A stretch of 15,270 bases of DNA from Rodentolepis nana (GCA_900617975.1 UZAE01014309.1:1-15270), one strand, 5' to 3'. Shown: positions 1-9,216, counted from the first letter of the stretch. Notes: generated by a model from the sequence alone, not told the origin. Numbers and translations: made by a program.

Positions 1-147
1 GGGGGAGCGTAGAATTAATAATATTAAAAAAAATTAATTTTTCTATTGCAAATATCATTTCTTTTCTCTAAGTAATAGATAGTGCAAGCAGATGCTCGGT
101 TCATTATATAAATTTGGGTTTCATTATTTATTGATTATGATTCTAAG

Positions 148-3100
148 GTTCTGCCACTTCACCAAACAAGGAGAATTCTCCTTCGCGTGCAAATTCTAAG
201 CTCCAAGCCTCTTCATCTCAAGAAAAAATTGCCGAAAATTCCGAATCCACCTCAAGTTAGTATTCTTCATTTCTTGCCATTTTTTCCCAATTTGCTATTT
301 AAATCGATTCTCCTATTTCTCACATTGTGAAAAACTACACCCAAAGTCCATTCGTTTGAGTAATGTGGAAAGCCAAATTGTGAACTGTTTTGTGATCCTT
401 GAGCTACAAACCTAGCAATCATTATTTATTTATTTCAAATGGCAGGCGTTTTGATAGATATCATTAGCCATTTAGCTGACTTCGGGCTTCACAGAGGGAA
501 GGTTCATCAAAGTAGCAGAAAGTCGAGGGGTGGGGAGCAGAAGAGCGATTCACAGATGTAAAAGAGGCAGACAGACACAAAGGTGAAGAAAAAGGTAAGG
601 TGAGCACTGTGGAAGGGGTCGAATATGACAACCCAGGGGGGTCGTGATAGTTTGAAGTCAGAAGNATGAATATACGCCATGCAGACAACATAAGTATACA
701 AAATGCCTTAATCCTAATGACATGAAGATTACTACCATACACCAATGGGACTCAATTTTAATTTTGTCTAAGTGTAACACTTTCAACCAAAATGTCACGT
801 TGAATAATCAAATTTTTCGCACCCACACAGAGCAAGAGAGGGATTTTGAGCAGAAACGGAGGTTCATTTTACTTATTTATATCAAATGGCAGGCGTTTTG
901 ATAGATATCATTAGCCATTTAGCTGACTTCGGGCTTCACAGAGGGAAGGTTCATCAAAGTAGCAGAAAGTCGAGGGGTGGGGAGCAGAAGAGCGATTCAC
1001 AGATGTAAAAGAGGCAGACAGACACAAAGGTGAAGAAAAAGGTAAGGTGAGCACTGTGGAAGGGGTCGAATATGACAACCCAGGGGGGTCGTGATAGTTT
1101 GAAGTCAGAAGTCAAGTGCCGGTTAATAGACTGTTTTGTCGTATGAGTATACGTTGCCCAGAGTGCATCACGGGGAGGTAAGTCTATCGCACACCCCACC
1201 TAGCAATCAAGATCGTCAATTGCCCAATTTATAGATTATTTAAGTCTCACAATACGGAGTGTTACTCTAGCTTCTCTTCGAAGCTTACTAAACCTGTGTA
1301 AGCAGCGCAAATTGTCAGCTAATTTTCGTTGATATGATAATGATCTCTTTGTACCATTACGGTCTCCGACATTCACTTGTTTGAAACGTATTGCGTTTAC
1401 ACTCGATTTTAAAATAACTGGATTATTGCCACTTTCTTACCTATATTTCTATTATTTTTTTATCAGAATCGAATGAAGACATGGCCTTTGAAAGCGCCAA
1501 AGTTGAAGTTACTCCTGCATTTACTCAATCCCCTCCTGGCGAAATTTCTGGATTAGCAACGATAGAAGACGAATCATATAACTCAACCTCTCTAAGTGAG
1601 TTTCTCCAAATGGAATCAGCTTAGGTCTGCGTCTAATTGATGTGGTCGTCTTAACTATAATGTAGTAATGCGGTTTATGTGGCCTGAATCTCTAATATAG
1701 CTACTTGCGTTAATATCATTAACTATTTTTGCTTTTATTACCCCTTAGTCAAGAGTCCTGCTAGGGATAGTTCAAATCCTCAGCTCCCTGGATCTTCTGA
1801 TTCATCGGCGCAACCAATATCGTCGGAGGGAAATAAATCCAACGAAAAGCAAAATGTTGTCCTATCGGGTTCGCCAGGTTAGTTGTTTTTTTTAACTACT
1901 CCTTTCATTGTTTCTATTGAATTCAATTGTTTAATAGAATGGACTTACTTCTTGTGTTGCGATTTTATTATTGGAATATTCCCACAAGCAAAAGAAAAAC
2001 CCTTTTGTCAGAAAACACAAGCAAAAGAAAAACCCTTTTGTCAGAAAATCTTCAAGAGATTTCTAGAAAACCCTTTTGTCAGAAAATCTTCAAGAGATTT
2101 AAAGGCTTCTTGTAAGACAGTTTTGTGAAATTAAGGAAGACGCAACACCAACACAGTTTCGTGAAATTAAGGAAGACACGACAACACCAAATAATGCACT
2201 TACTGAACCATTTAGACCTTGCGAACTTAATGCTGCGATGTAATTACTGAACCATTCCGACCTTGCGAACTTAATGCTGCGATAAACAGCTAAAAACTTA
2301 ATGATGCGATAAAACAGCTAAAGTGCAAGAAGTCTCCTGGCGGAGACGGTATTCATCCAGAGTTTCTAATTAGAATGGAACCAGCTGAATAAAACAGCTA
2401 AAGTGAAACTTAATGATGCGATAAAACAGCTAAAGTGCAAGAAGTCTCCTGGCGGAGACGGTATTCATCCAGAGTTTCTAATTAGAATGGAACCAGCTGA
2501 TGTAATTACTGAACCATTCCGACCTTGCGAACTTAATGCTGCGATAAACAACTCAAGTGCAAAGAGTCTCCTGGCCCGGAATTTCTAATTAGAATGGGAC
2601 CAAAAGCCAAGGAAATATTCATCCGGAATTTCTAATTAGAATGGGACCCAAAGCCAAGGAAACCATGCTGACGCTTTATCAACAAAATCTGGGAGACCAG
2701 TCTCGTACCCGATGGAAAATTGCCATAGTAATACCAGTACCAAAAAAGGGCGTTCCCATAGTAATACCAGTACTGAAAAAGGGCAAAGACCCTAGCAACT
2801 TTGACAACTATAGGAAAATGGCAAGGACCCTAGCAACTTTGACAACTATAGGCCTATCTCCCTCACAAGCGTGCTGGCTAAACTTATGGAAAGAATGGTT
2901 AACAGAAATTTCAAGATTCCCTTACTGAAGAGTTTGTATTTCTCCACAGTTCATGCGATGGATTGCACAAGCCTTTCCTTTAACTGTCTGGAGTTAGACT
3001 TTATTTAGGAGCTCTATCATATTATTTTAATGGAAGGGCACATCTGCCTATATTTTAGGGAAACAATATTACACCAAGGAGACGAGCATTTTTCAGGTAC

Positions 3101-6100
3101 ACGAGATTGGAGAAATACTGTCGCATGATAGTTGTACCCTTGGAATGATTTCACTTCCCATCAATTTTTGGCCAAGTTTGTACACTGGTTAAACGCTCGA
3201 ACTGAATGTCGGGTTGTTGAAGAACGAGCATCTACTTTCATAAATTTTTTTTGATAATTTATTTCGTTAGCTTACTTTGTCTAAAAGGAAGCCTACATTT
3301 GGGACTTCATTTTTTTTAAAAGATGGAATGTTTTCATTCACCATATCTTTATAGTGTACTGGTAGGTTAGTTCACTTTTCAAATCGACTATTACATTGTC
3401 CTCATCATGTGGCTTCTTACTCAGTTAAGAGCAATTAAAGAGACGCTTTCTTTTTAAAATTCTATATAGCTGAGAGGGATGAATTATTAGAACTTTCTAA
3501 ATCATCTTCATCGCAGCCATCTCCTTCAGAGGGTGACAATTCAAAGGGAATACCACTTGTGGCTTCATCAGGTTAGTAGGAAAAAAACCGAATTTTGTGA
3601 ACTGACATTGTCACGGTTCTTTTTCATTACCTGTGCCCTTCATATTTGTTACAGATAAGGACAAGAAGAAAGTGGCTTCACAGGCTGTAGCCCTTGAAAC
3701 TTCGGATTCTTCTTTGCCATCTTCACTTTCCAAAGACAACAGCTCCAAGAGAATACGTTTGGCTGAGCACAAATCTCCAGGTTAGTTCCTCAGGATGCAC
3801 AATCAGAATAATAATAGGCTTTAACTTAAGTAGAGATGGTATAATTAATAAGACTTCTAAAATCTGGAGGGTGGAGTGTGGGGGGGGGGTTCCCTGATGT
3901 CATTTTCGTTCCGAAATGAATATTTGAAAACACTTTCCTAGTTTGGCGAACGAGTAAAGACTCTATCAAGTAGTGAAACGTGAAGTGCAGGAGAATAATA
4001 GCGTAAAATCGGCGCTTCACCTGAATTCCTTATTACTTTCACTTAAGGGGTGGGGGTATGGTTAATTGTGCCATATCATGGGTTTAGTCTTTTTTCATAC
4101 CTTTTAGCTAAAAACGCGACACTGGGAAGTCGGAAGAGTAAATTATTGGCCTCGTCTGGACCGACGAAGCCTTCAGAGATAAATAAATCTGAGAAATCCA
4201 TGCCTGAACTTTCGGGTTAGTTTCCTATCTTCATTCTTATTTTTGTCTCAGTTGTCTCAATTAACTCCCTTGGTTTTCTCCTTCTTTCAGCCAAGAGAGT
4301 ACCCGAAATCCCAAGGCGGATTCTTACGCCAAAAGTTCAATCTCATAAAGTAATACCTAATCTGCCTTCACGAACTGATTTCGCTTCAGCAGATCGTATT
4401 CAAACTCGCCCAATGGGGATAAGGCGGAGGAAGCCGGCTGCTTTACCCATGTCTTTAGAGGACATAGTTACTCGGAAGTTCTCGAAATCGGTTTTCAGGT
4501 GGTTTGATGCATTAACCACTCATCAAAGTGAACGTGTATCCAAAGACCCTAGGGATATTCCTTCCCTTCAAATTCCGGAATCTTCTACCTCTCTGATTAA
4601 ACCCAATTCCCAAGAGGGAATTTCCACTGTTAAATCAATTTCTCTTGTTGAAGAATCAAAATCTACCGAGGAAGTCGATAACCAGCCCACCATTTCTCCC
4701 CCCATTTGTTCTTCCTCTCTTCCTCAGCTGTTTGTTCCCAAAACACCTGAGAAGCCCGCTCCTCACGCCCGGTTTAGTTCTGCCAGTCCAAATTATTTGC
4801 CTGTTCCCCAATCGACTGGATTTAATGTTCCAGAGAAACCTGCCTCCAATATTCAAAATTTTACTTCAAGTCCTAAGCTTCTGGAACAATCGGATAACCG
4901 GCATAATGCTTCACCAGCAGCTTCCAAATCAACTGGACCAAAACCTTCAGAGAAACATATCCCCAATATTCAAAATAGTCCTTCCAGTCCTAAGCTTCTG
5001 GAACAATCGGATAACCGGCATAATGCTTCACCACCAGCTTCCAAATCAACCGGACCAAAACCTTCAGAGAAACCTGAGCCCTTCCTAAGTTCCGATGTTG
5101 AACTTTTAAGGTCTTGCCTTCCTTTAGGGAGTTGTGTGGCTGTTGAATCAGGTATAGTTACCTCTTCCCAAACTCAGTCTCTCTTTGACAGCCTTCTGGA
5201 TTATTTTGTTGGTAAACAGCCAACCCCTCCAACTGCCTCATCTTCAAATTTAAATATGGATATCATCTGTGATGCTCTGACTGAATCACTTGAAATTGTA
5301 TTGAAATCAAACCCTGATCTTCCCCTATTTCCGCCTCCCGTTTGTGCTGTTAGAGCAGCTACCCTTTTAAAATCTATTAATAAGGGTTCAGATATCTCGG
5401 CTTTCAATTCTTGGTTCCGAGTTCGAACTCATGCATCAAAGAAAAAGGCCCGATGTCCACCGAAATCTCCCACGCTTCTCTTTCGTTTGGCTCAGACGTC
5501 ATTTCTCACATGCGATCTCTCCAAACGTGAAGATCTACTTTACCAATTGTCCAATTTTCTTGCATTTAATGGCTATGATTCGGCTCCTCTCACTTGTCTT
5601 CTCCTGGCATTTCAATCCAATCCCTCATCTCCACCGTCAAGTTTGGATTCTGCCTATCAATTTCTAGCTTGGAAGGAAAGGGATCAGTGTCCTGATTCGA
5701 ATGAATTCGTAACAGCTCTCTGTCAAGTCTCCTTTTATTCTGACTCACCATCAATAACCTTACTGAGAGAATTCGTTTCATCTCTTGTCAATGACTTCTG
5801 CTACGGTAAGAAAGATCAGGAGGATACTCCCGAAAATCGTGAAGATATTGCTAGGGCTCTTAGACTCGTGTTCACTTTTCATGCTTTCACTGAGTTGGAT
5901 GTCAAAAAATCGGCTGCAAATCGATTTGGTTTAGCTGGATGGCTCCTTAAAGTTCGCCTACTCAATTGGATCAATAGTTTGGAAAAGGGAGTGGAAATGT
6001 GCGCATCCACATCGAAATTGCTACTTCGAATTTGTTCATTAACCGTGGATATCATTCTTCTCACTACTCAGTTGGATATGCAGATGAATTCTCACAAAAC

Positions 6101-6489
6101 CACAGCCAAAGTATTATCTCCATGTCAACGTGGTCTCACTTATTGCAGTGACAAACTTTTCGAAGTTCTTATCTCAATTCCGAACACTTTTCGTGAACAT
6201 ATTCCTTGTGTAAGCTCGATTTACATTAAATTAATAAATTCCATTCTAGATTGTAGTTTGCCTTCTACGATTGGCTCCTTGTTTGAGCGAGGAACAAATC
6301 TCCAAACTCCGGATTTATTTGATTGATCTATCAAAAGAGGACTTGTCCACTCACGAGCCATTGATGCTTCCCTCCATATTACCCCCACTACAAAATGCCT
6401 TTGTAAATCATATCCTCGATCGATTAAAGCTCTCCTCAAATCATCCCCTTGTACAGGTCTTAAAGAAAATCCTTAACTTAACTTTATAA
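148..6489 (+). CDS. 3' part of a large unrecognised Ser/Pro-rich protein gene (8 exons visible)
   Basis: I do not recognise this protein. Exons by reading frame and splice sites: 148-255, 1467-1595, 1749-1877, 3470-3571, 3655-3780, 4108-4215, 4291-6209 and 6250-6489. Joined, they give 952 codons in one frame ending in TAA at 6487-6489. The gene starts upstream of the window, because the first visible exon follows an in-frame stop at 144-146 and enters in phase 1. The first six exons plus about 800 nt of exon seven encode a low-complexity Ser/Pro/Lys/Glu-rich region with many SP/TP sites. From about 5080 onward the protein is richer in hydrophobic residues and looks helical and folded (about 430 residues). 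Basic patches GIRRRK (4416) and KKKAR (5440) could be nuclear signals. A disordered N-terminus with a helical C-terminal domain resembles the SLF2/FAM178 layout, but I see no diagnostic motif, so this is only a guess. The exon frame is well supported; the function is not. Confidence 0.72.
410..421. repeat. Left target-site duplication of the compound element
   Basis: ACCTAGCAATCA is repeated exactly at 1198-1209, directly after the element's 5' end (minus orientation). The copy here directly precedes its A/T-rich tail. Confidence 0.75.
422..1197 (-). mobile_element. SINE-like element, compound insertion flanked by a 12-bp target-site duplication
   Basis: Two direct copies of one repeat lie here in antisense to gene 1. 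424-664 is the 3' part, stopping at an N at 665; 871-1197 is full length. The copies appear identical from the CAAATGGCAGG stretch to the CAGAAG before the N. The block is bordered by ACCTAGCAATCA on both sides (410-421 and 1198-1209), the mark of a retroposed insertion. Read on the minus strand the element starts GGGGTGTGCGATAGACTTACC and ends in an AAATAA-like tail. No coding capacity is seen. A box-B-like TTCGACCCC lies about 131 nt from the 5' end, but no convincing box A was found, so a tRNA origin is unproven. Confidence 0.75.
665..870. other. Non-repeat filler between the two SINE-like copies, starting with an ambiguous base
   Basis: About 205 bp with no gene, no long open frame and no match elsewhere in the window. 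It begins with the only N in the window, exactly where copy 1 breaks off. It is either the flank of another genomic copy joined in error or a real later insertion. Confidence 0.6.
1198..1209. repeat. Right target-site duplication of the compound element
   Basis: Exact 12-bp match to 410-421. It abuts the conserved 5' terminus of copy 2, so the two flanks belong to one insertion event even though two repeat copies now lie between them. Confidence 0.75.
1983..2957 (+). pseudogene. Broken non-LTR retrotransposon reverse transcriptase fragment with stuttered duplications
   Basis: In the intron between exons 1749-1877 and 3470-3571. Translated pieces in several frames match the start of a non-LTR (LINE) reverse transcriptase: KKSPGGDGIHPEFL (twice, about 2320-2480), GPKAKETMLTLYQQ (about 2644), AIVIPVPKKG (about 2718), GKDPSNFDNY (about 2782) and YRPISLTSVLAKLMERM from 2847. 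The PGGDGI and YRPISLTS motifs are typical of reverse transcriptase domain blocks. The order is right, but every block is partly repeated and shifted in frame, so no functional protein can be made. The catalytic YADD region is not present, so the piece is also truncated at 3'. Confidence 0.85.
2294..2500 (+). repeat. 97-bp perfect duplication inside the reverse transcriptase fragment (period 112)
   Basis: The stretch from AAACTTAATGATGCG to CCAGCTGA at 2294-2390 recurs at 2406-2500 with no difference seen. A short junction sequence repeating AAAACAGCTAAAGTG lies between. It is the longest of about eight local duplications in this fragment. Confidence 0.85.
2958..3469. other. Rest of the intron downstream of the reverse transcriptase fragment
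   Basis: About 510 bp of A/T-rich intron with no open frame, RNA gene or repeat that I can recognise. It ends in a pyrimidine-poor acceptor, TATATAG at 3463-3469. Confidence 0.6.
4809..5072 (+). repeat. In-frame tandem repeat of 39 codons within exon 7 of gene 1
   Basis: Two nearly identical 117-bp units begin at 4848 and 4965. A degraded partial unit precedes them (4809-4847). Each unit encodes NIQN..SSPKLLEQSDNRHN followed by ASP.ASKSTGPKPSEK. The period is an exact multiple of three, so the reading frame is kept. The units contain several Ser-Pro sites and no hydrophobic core, in keeping with a disordered linker. Confidence 0.9.
6210..6249 (+). other. 40-nt minimal intron in gene 1
   Basis: GTAAGC donor at 6210 and TTCTAG acceptor at 6244-6249. 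Without removal the frame runs to a TGA at 6324-6326. With removal it enters the open frame ending at 6489. Forty is not a multiple of three, so retention changes the C-terminus. Introns of this size are typical of flatworms. Confidence 0.75.
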
Positions 6490-6517
6490 ACTGTTCTTTT
6501 CTATTTCAGAAATTGTA

Positions 6518-6523
6518 AATAAA
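6518..6523 (+). terminator. Polyadenylation signal of gene 1
   Basis: AATAAA, 29 nt after the TAA at 6487-6489, in a T-rich setting and before the PPIH start at 6616. Confidence 0.65.
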
Positions 6524-6608
6524 CTTTCCTATGTTTGACTTAAGCTCTAGTCTTTTACCCTTATTATTATTTTTTCGGGTTCCATTTTGTGATTTTGTGC
6601 GTTTAAAA

Positions 6609-6615
6609 CAGAAAG
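6609..6615 (+). promoter_or_regulatory. Candidate splice or trans-splice acceptor directly before the PPIH start
   Basis: A T-rich run (about 6570-6604) leads to CAG at 6609-6611, leaving a leader of only AAAG before the ATG. Such a short leader between closely packed genes fits spliced-leader addition, known in flatworms. A normal intron in the 5' UTR would look the same. Confidence 0.4.
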
Positions 6616-7313
6616 ATGGCAGTTCCAGCCCCAATGGTGGCCGAAAGGATGAACAATCCTAAAAATCCTGTGGTATTCTTTGATATATCTATTGGGGGAC
6701 AAGATATAGGTCGAATTCAATTGGAGCTTTTTGCAGATGTCACTCCAAAAACTGCAGAGAATTTCAGGTAATTATTCACATCTACTTAATTTGTAATCAG
6801 TAGGGTTGGTTTTTACTTTGTTATTTCTATATCAGGCAACTGTGTACAGGCGAATACCGGAAGGATGGTGTACCAACAGGTTATAAAGGCTGCACTTTCC
6901 ACAGGATAATAAAAGACTTCATGGTTCAGGGAGGGGATTTTGTTAATGGTGATGGTACTGGTTCCTGCAGTATCTATGGTGGGGCAAAATTCGCAGATGA
7001 AAATTTCCTCAAAAAACACTCATCTCCTGGTATGCTCTCAATGGCAAACAGTGGAAAGGATACCAACGGCTGTCAGTTCTTTATAACCTGTGCTCCTTGC
7101 GACTTTCTGGATGATAAACATGTTGTATTTGGTTAGTGGACTTACTGTTTATTTATGATAATTAGGTGAGTTAATGTAGTGCTCACTTGGTGTCTCCTTT
7201 TAGGACAAGTAGTCGATGGTATGTTGGTGTTAAAGAAGATTGAAAATGTTCCCACAGGTCCTCATAATCGTCCTAAAGTTCCTGTTGTTATTACCCAGTG
7301 TGGGGAAATGTAA
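6616..7313 (+). CDS. PPIH: Cyclophilin H, U4/U6 snRNP peptidyl-prolyl cis-trans isomerase
   Basis: Exons 6616-6767, 6836-7131 and 7204-7313 join to 185 residues plus TAA (human PPIH has 177). The N-terminal extension is slightly longer; the core [18 protein letters not shown] and the C-terminus [11 protein letters not shown] are clearly cyclophilin H. The family catalyses proline isomerisation, and PPIH binds PRPF4/PRPF3 in the U4/U6.U5 tri-snRNP in the nucleus. Active-site residues by cyclophilin A alignment are present: R74, F79, M80, Q82, A121, F133, L142 and H146. The position equal to cyclophilin A Trp121 is Phe141, and the following Gly is Asp144. The start is the first ATG after an acceptor-like CAG at 6609-6611. 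The gene lies 126 nt after gene 1 and 107 nt before TIPIN on the same strand. Introns are 68 and 72 nt. Confidence 0.97.
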
Positions 7314-7332
7314 AATAAGGTTTTTTAATGTT

Positions 7333-7338
7333 AATAAA
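7333..7338 (+). terminator. Polyadenylation signal of PPIH
   Basis: AATAAA 20 nt after the PPIH stop, followed by a T-rich stretch; the TIPIN start is only about 80 nt further on. Confidence 0.65.
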
Positions 7339-7399
7339 TGAGTTTCTAATACTGAGTCTGTTTTATTGAACTCCTTCTTCCCTTGTTGTTTAATTAATT

Positions 7400-7414
7400 A
7401 TGGATTTCCGTTAA
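7400..7414 (+). promoter_or_regulatory. Four-codon upstream ORF before TIPIN
   Basis: ATG GAT TTC CGT TAA lies 6 nt upstream of the TIPIN start. If it is in the mRNA it would reduce or condition TIPIN translation. If the 5' end is made by splicing at the AAG at 7414-7416 it would be removed. Confidence 0.3.
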
Positions 7415-7420
7415 AGTGTA

Positions 7421-9216
7421 ATGAATACTGCGAAATCTATTGGGCCTTTTCAACCATCTAATCCAGTTTTGAGTAGTACTCAACTGGGAGATTCTTCAAC
7501 AGTTAGTTCACAAAGGCGGAGAAGACTCAAACGAATTGATTCAGATGATGAAGGAGAAGGCAATTTTGCGGATATCAGCGAGATTCGAGCTGCTCCATTT
7601 CCTGGGTTGACTTTCGCCCAGAGTTCACCGATCGCCCGTCGTTATGACGAAAGCGAGGACGAGGAAGATATGCGGAGATATTCAAATAGTGACGTAGAAA
7701 TGGCTTCTGTACATTCTGCTGAGAGGAGTCGGGATGATGGTGAAGAGGACGAAAATGGTGGTGGCGTAGATATGGACGTCAAGACGCTGAAACAACTCAA
7801 AGGGATTTCCGAGGGAGCTAGGAAGAAAACTGTTCGACGACCAATGCCCAAACTAGATCCCCTTACGTAGGTTATCATGAGTTTATTTGAATCATATTCA
7901 ATACTCCTATGCTTAACTCTCCAGTTGCACCTACTATCTTTATCGAGTGGCGTTTTAATAGCTTCTGGTCATTTTTGCTTTAGCTGCTTGTGATGTAACG
8001 ATACTGGCCACTTATTTAATCTGGGGAATTGTAGGCACGTTAGCTAAGGCTGGTTAGGAAAGTGGGAGAAAGCGTAATTTTCTTCAACAATTTACTTTGA
8101 ATGTTAACTTATCTCACTGTCTACTTGCAATTAAAGTGCAATTATTGATCGTTTGGATTGCCAACTTTTGTAAAGTATTTGATTAGTAGTTGAGTATATG
8201 TAGCAGTTATAAAGTGCATTTTATCCCGTCTGAGTATTCTAACTATTAGTTAAGACATTTTATTATTGTGCTCTTAATATATGCGGTCTGCCTAAATCGC
8301 CATGTAAATCCCCTTTCATTTCATCTTGAAATAGAATCAAAATTTAAACGTCACGGCCTATCATTGGCTTCGTGAAGCAGAACCCCTAATAAGCGGATTC
8401 GAAAGAAGTCACTATAGGTGCTCTCGGTTACGCTAGGCTTCAATTTCATAAGCAATTTACGCTATTCACCTATTAGAAACAGTGTTTATGGTAATTCACA
8501 TTTGCTACTGATTGCCAATATATACATTTAATAAATTTCGCATCTTTTTATTACTCTAGTTTACTTGGAGAACGCGGTCTCCCTGCTCTCCTCAAAGAAG
8601 TCGAGAAGACCAAATTCAGTGGTCGTGGTCATGAAGTAAGCACATCATTTTATCCTCATTTTTTAAATTCTAGTTCGACGATCTCCAAAAACTCATGTTC
8701 ATCTATGAATCTTGGGCAAATCGAATGCTACCTAAGTTTCCTTTCACGGAAATAATGGAACGCCTGGAAGTAGTGGGGACCAAACGTGAAGTTCACAATG
8801 CTCTTCAAGGAATGAGAGCTGGAACTTGGCCTCCTACAGTATCTGCAGAATTCGTTCGTGATGACAGTGATGATAGTGATTCTGAGAATGAGAGACCGAA
8901 AGAGAAGAGTACGTTAGATGGTCCATTGAATGATGATGAGATCGAAGAATTGCTGCGAATGCAAGATGTTGCTCAAGGATCTGGAACTCAGAAACAACCG
9001 TCTCCACAACCGATTGCCTCAACTTCAACAGCTAATATAGATGATGCATGGAAGGAGGAGAGTGCAATTGAAAGGGCCGAGAGAAATCGTATGGCTGCTT
9101 TGGCACGCCTGGAAGCCAAACGACAGTCTCAAAGTACTACACCAGTTAGAAGGGCTCCTACTTCCTTGCGAAATGCTCTTAAATCTCTGATCTCATCCAA
9201 AACCAGTACCCAATGA
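7421..9216 (+). CDS. TIPIN: TIMELESS-interacting protein, replication fork protection complex subunit (Swi3 domain)
   Basis: Exons 7421-7866, 8560-8635 and 8674-9216 join to 354 residues plus TGA (human TIPIN 301). TIPIN pairs with TIMELESS at the replisome, stabilises stalled forks and helps the ATR checkpoint. In order: an acidic, Ser-rich N-terminus (to about residue 135); the Swi3 domain from KKTVRRPMPKLDPL through LLGERGLPALLKEVEKTKF, SGRGHE and ANRMLPKFPFTEIMERLEVV to about residue 235; an acidic tract DDSDDSDSENE; and a basic C-terminus. Residues 306-324 (IERAERNRMAALARLEAKR) match the RPA32-binding helix of TIPIN and SMARCAL1. The start is the first long in-frame ATG, preceded by a four-codon upstream ORF. 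Intron 2 is only 38 nt; intron 1 is 693 nt. The conserved block is split across all three exons, and the joined reading frame is what supports the splice sites. Confidence 0.93.
7867..8559. other. Long first intron of TIPIN
   Basis: Donor GTAGGT at 7867 and acceptor ACTCTAG ending at 8559. About 690 bp of A/T-rich sequence with no open frame of note, no repeat copy and no RNA gene that I can see. Confidence 0.7.
9067..9123 (+). other. RPA32C-binding helix motif in TIPIN
   Basis: Encodes residues 306-324, with the pattern I-x-x-x-E-R-N-R-x-x-A-L-A-R-x-x-A-K-R. The same pattern in human TIPIN and SMARCAL1 binds the winged helix of RPA2. This is the only C-terminal segment that is clearly conserved. 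Confidence 0.75.

Noticed and set aside
464..745. 93-codon and overlapping frames on the - strand, similar to one at 954-1199
   Set aside because: Similarity comes from the two copies of the repeat; there is no protein-like conservation against the diverged third copy.
871..1197. Possible hammerhead ribozyme or spliced-leader RNA gene within the repeat
   Set aside because: I looked for the CTGANGA and GAAA core and for an Sm site after the GTAAGT donor and did not find a convincing set. The GTAAGT is also on the strand opposite to the element's own sense.
3694..3897. 67-codon open frame at a gene 1 exon
   Set aside because: It is in another frame than the joined exons and runs into the intron after 3780.
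4645..5088. 147-codon open frame in a second + frame of gene 1
   Set aside because: It is a shadow of the Pro/Ser-rich tandem repeat coding frame.
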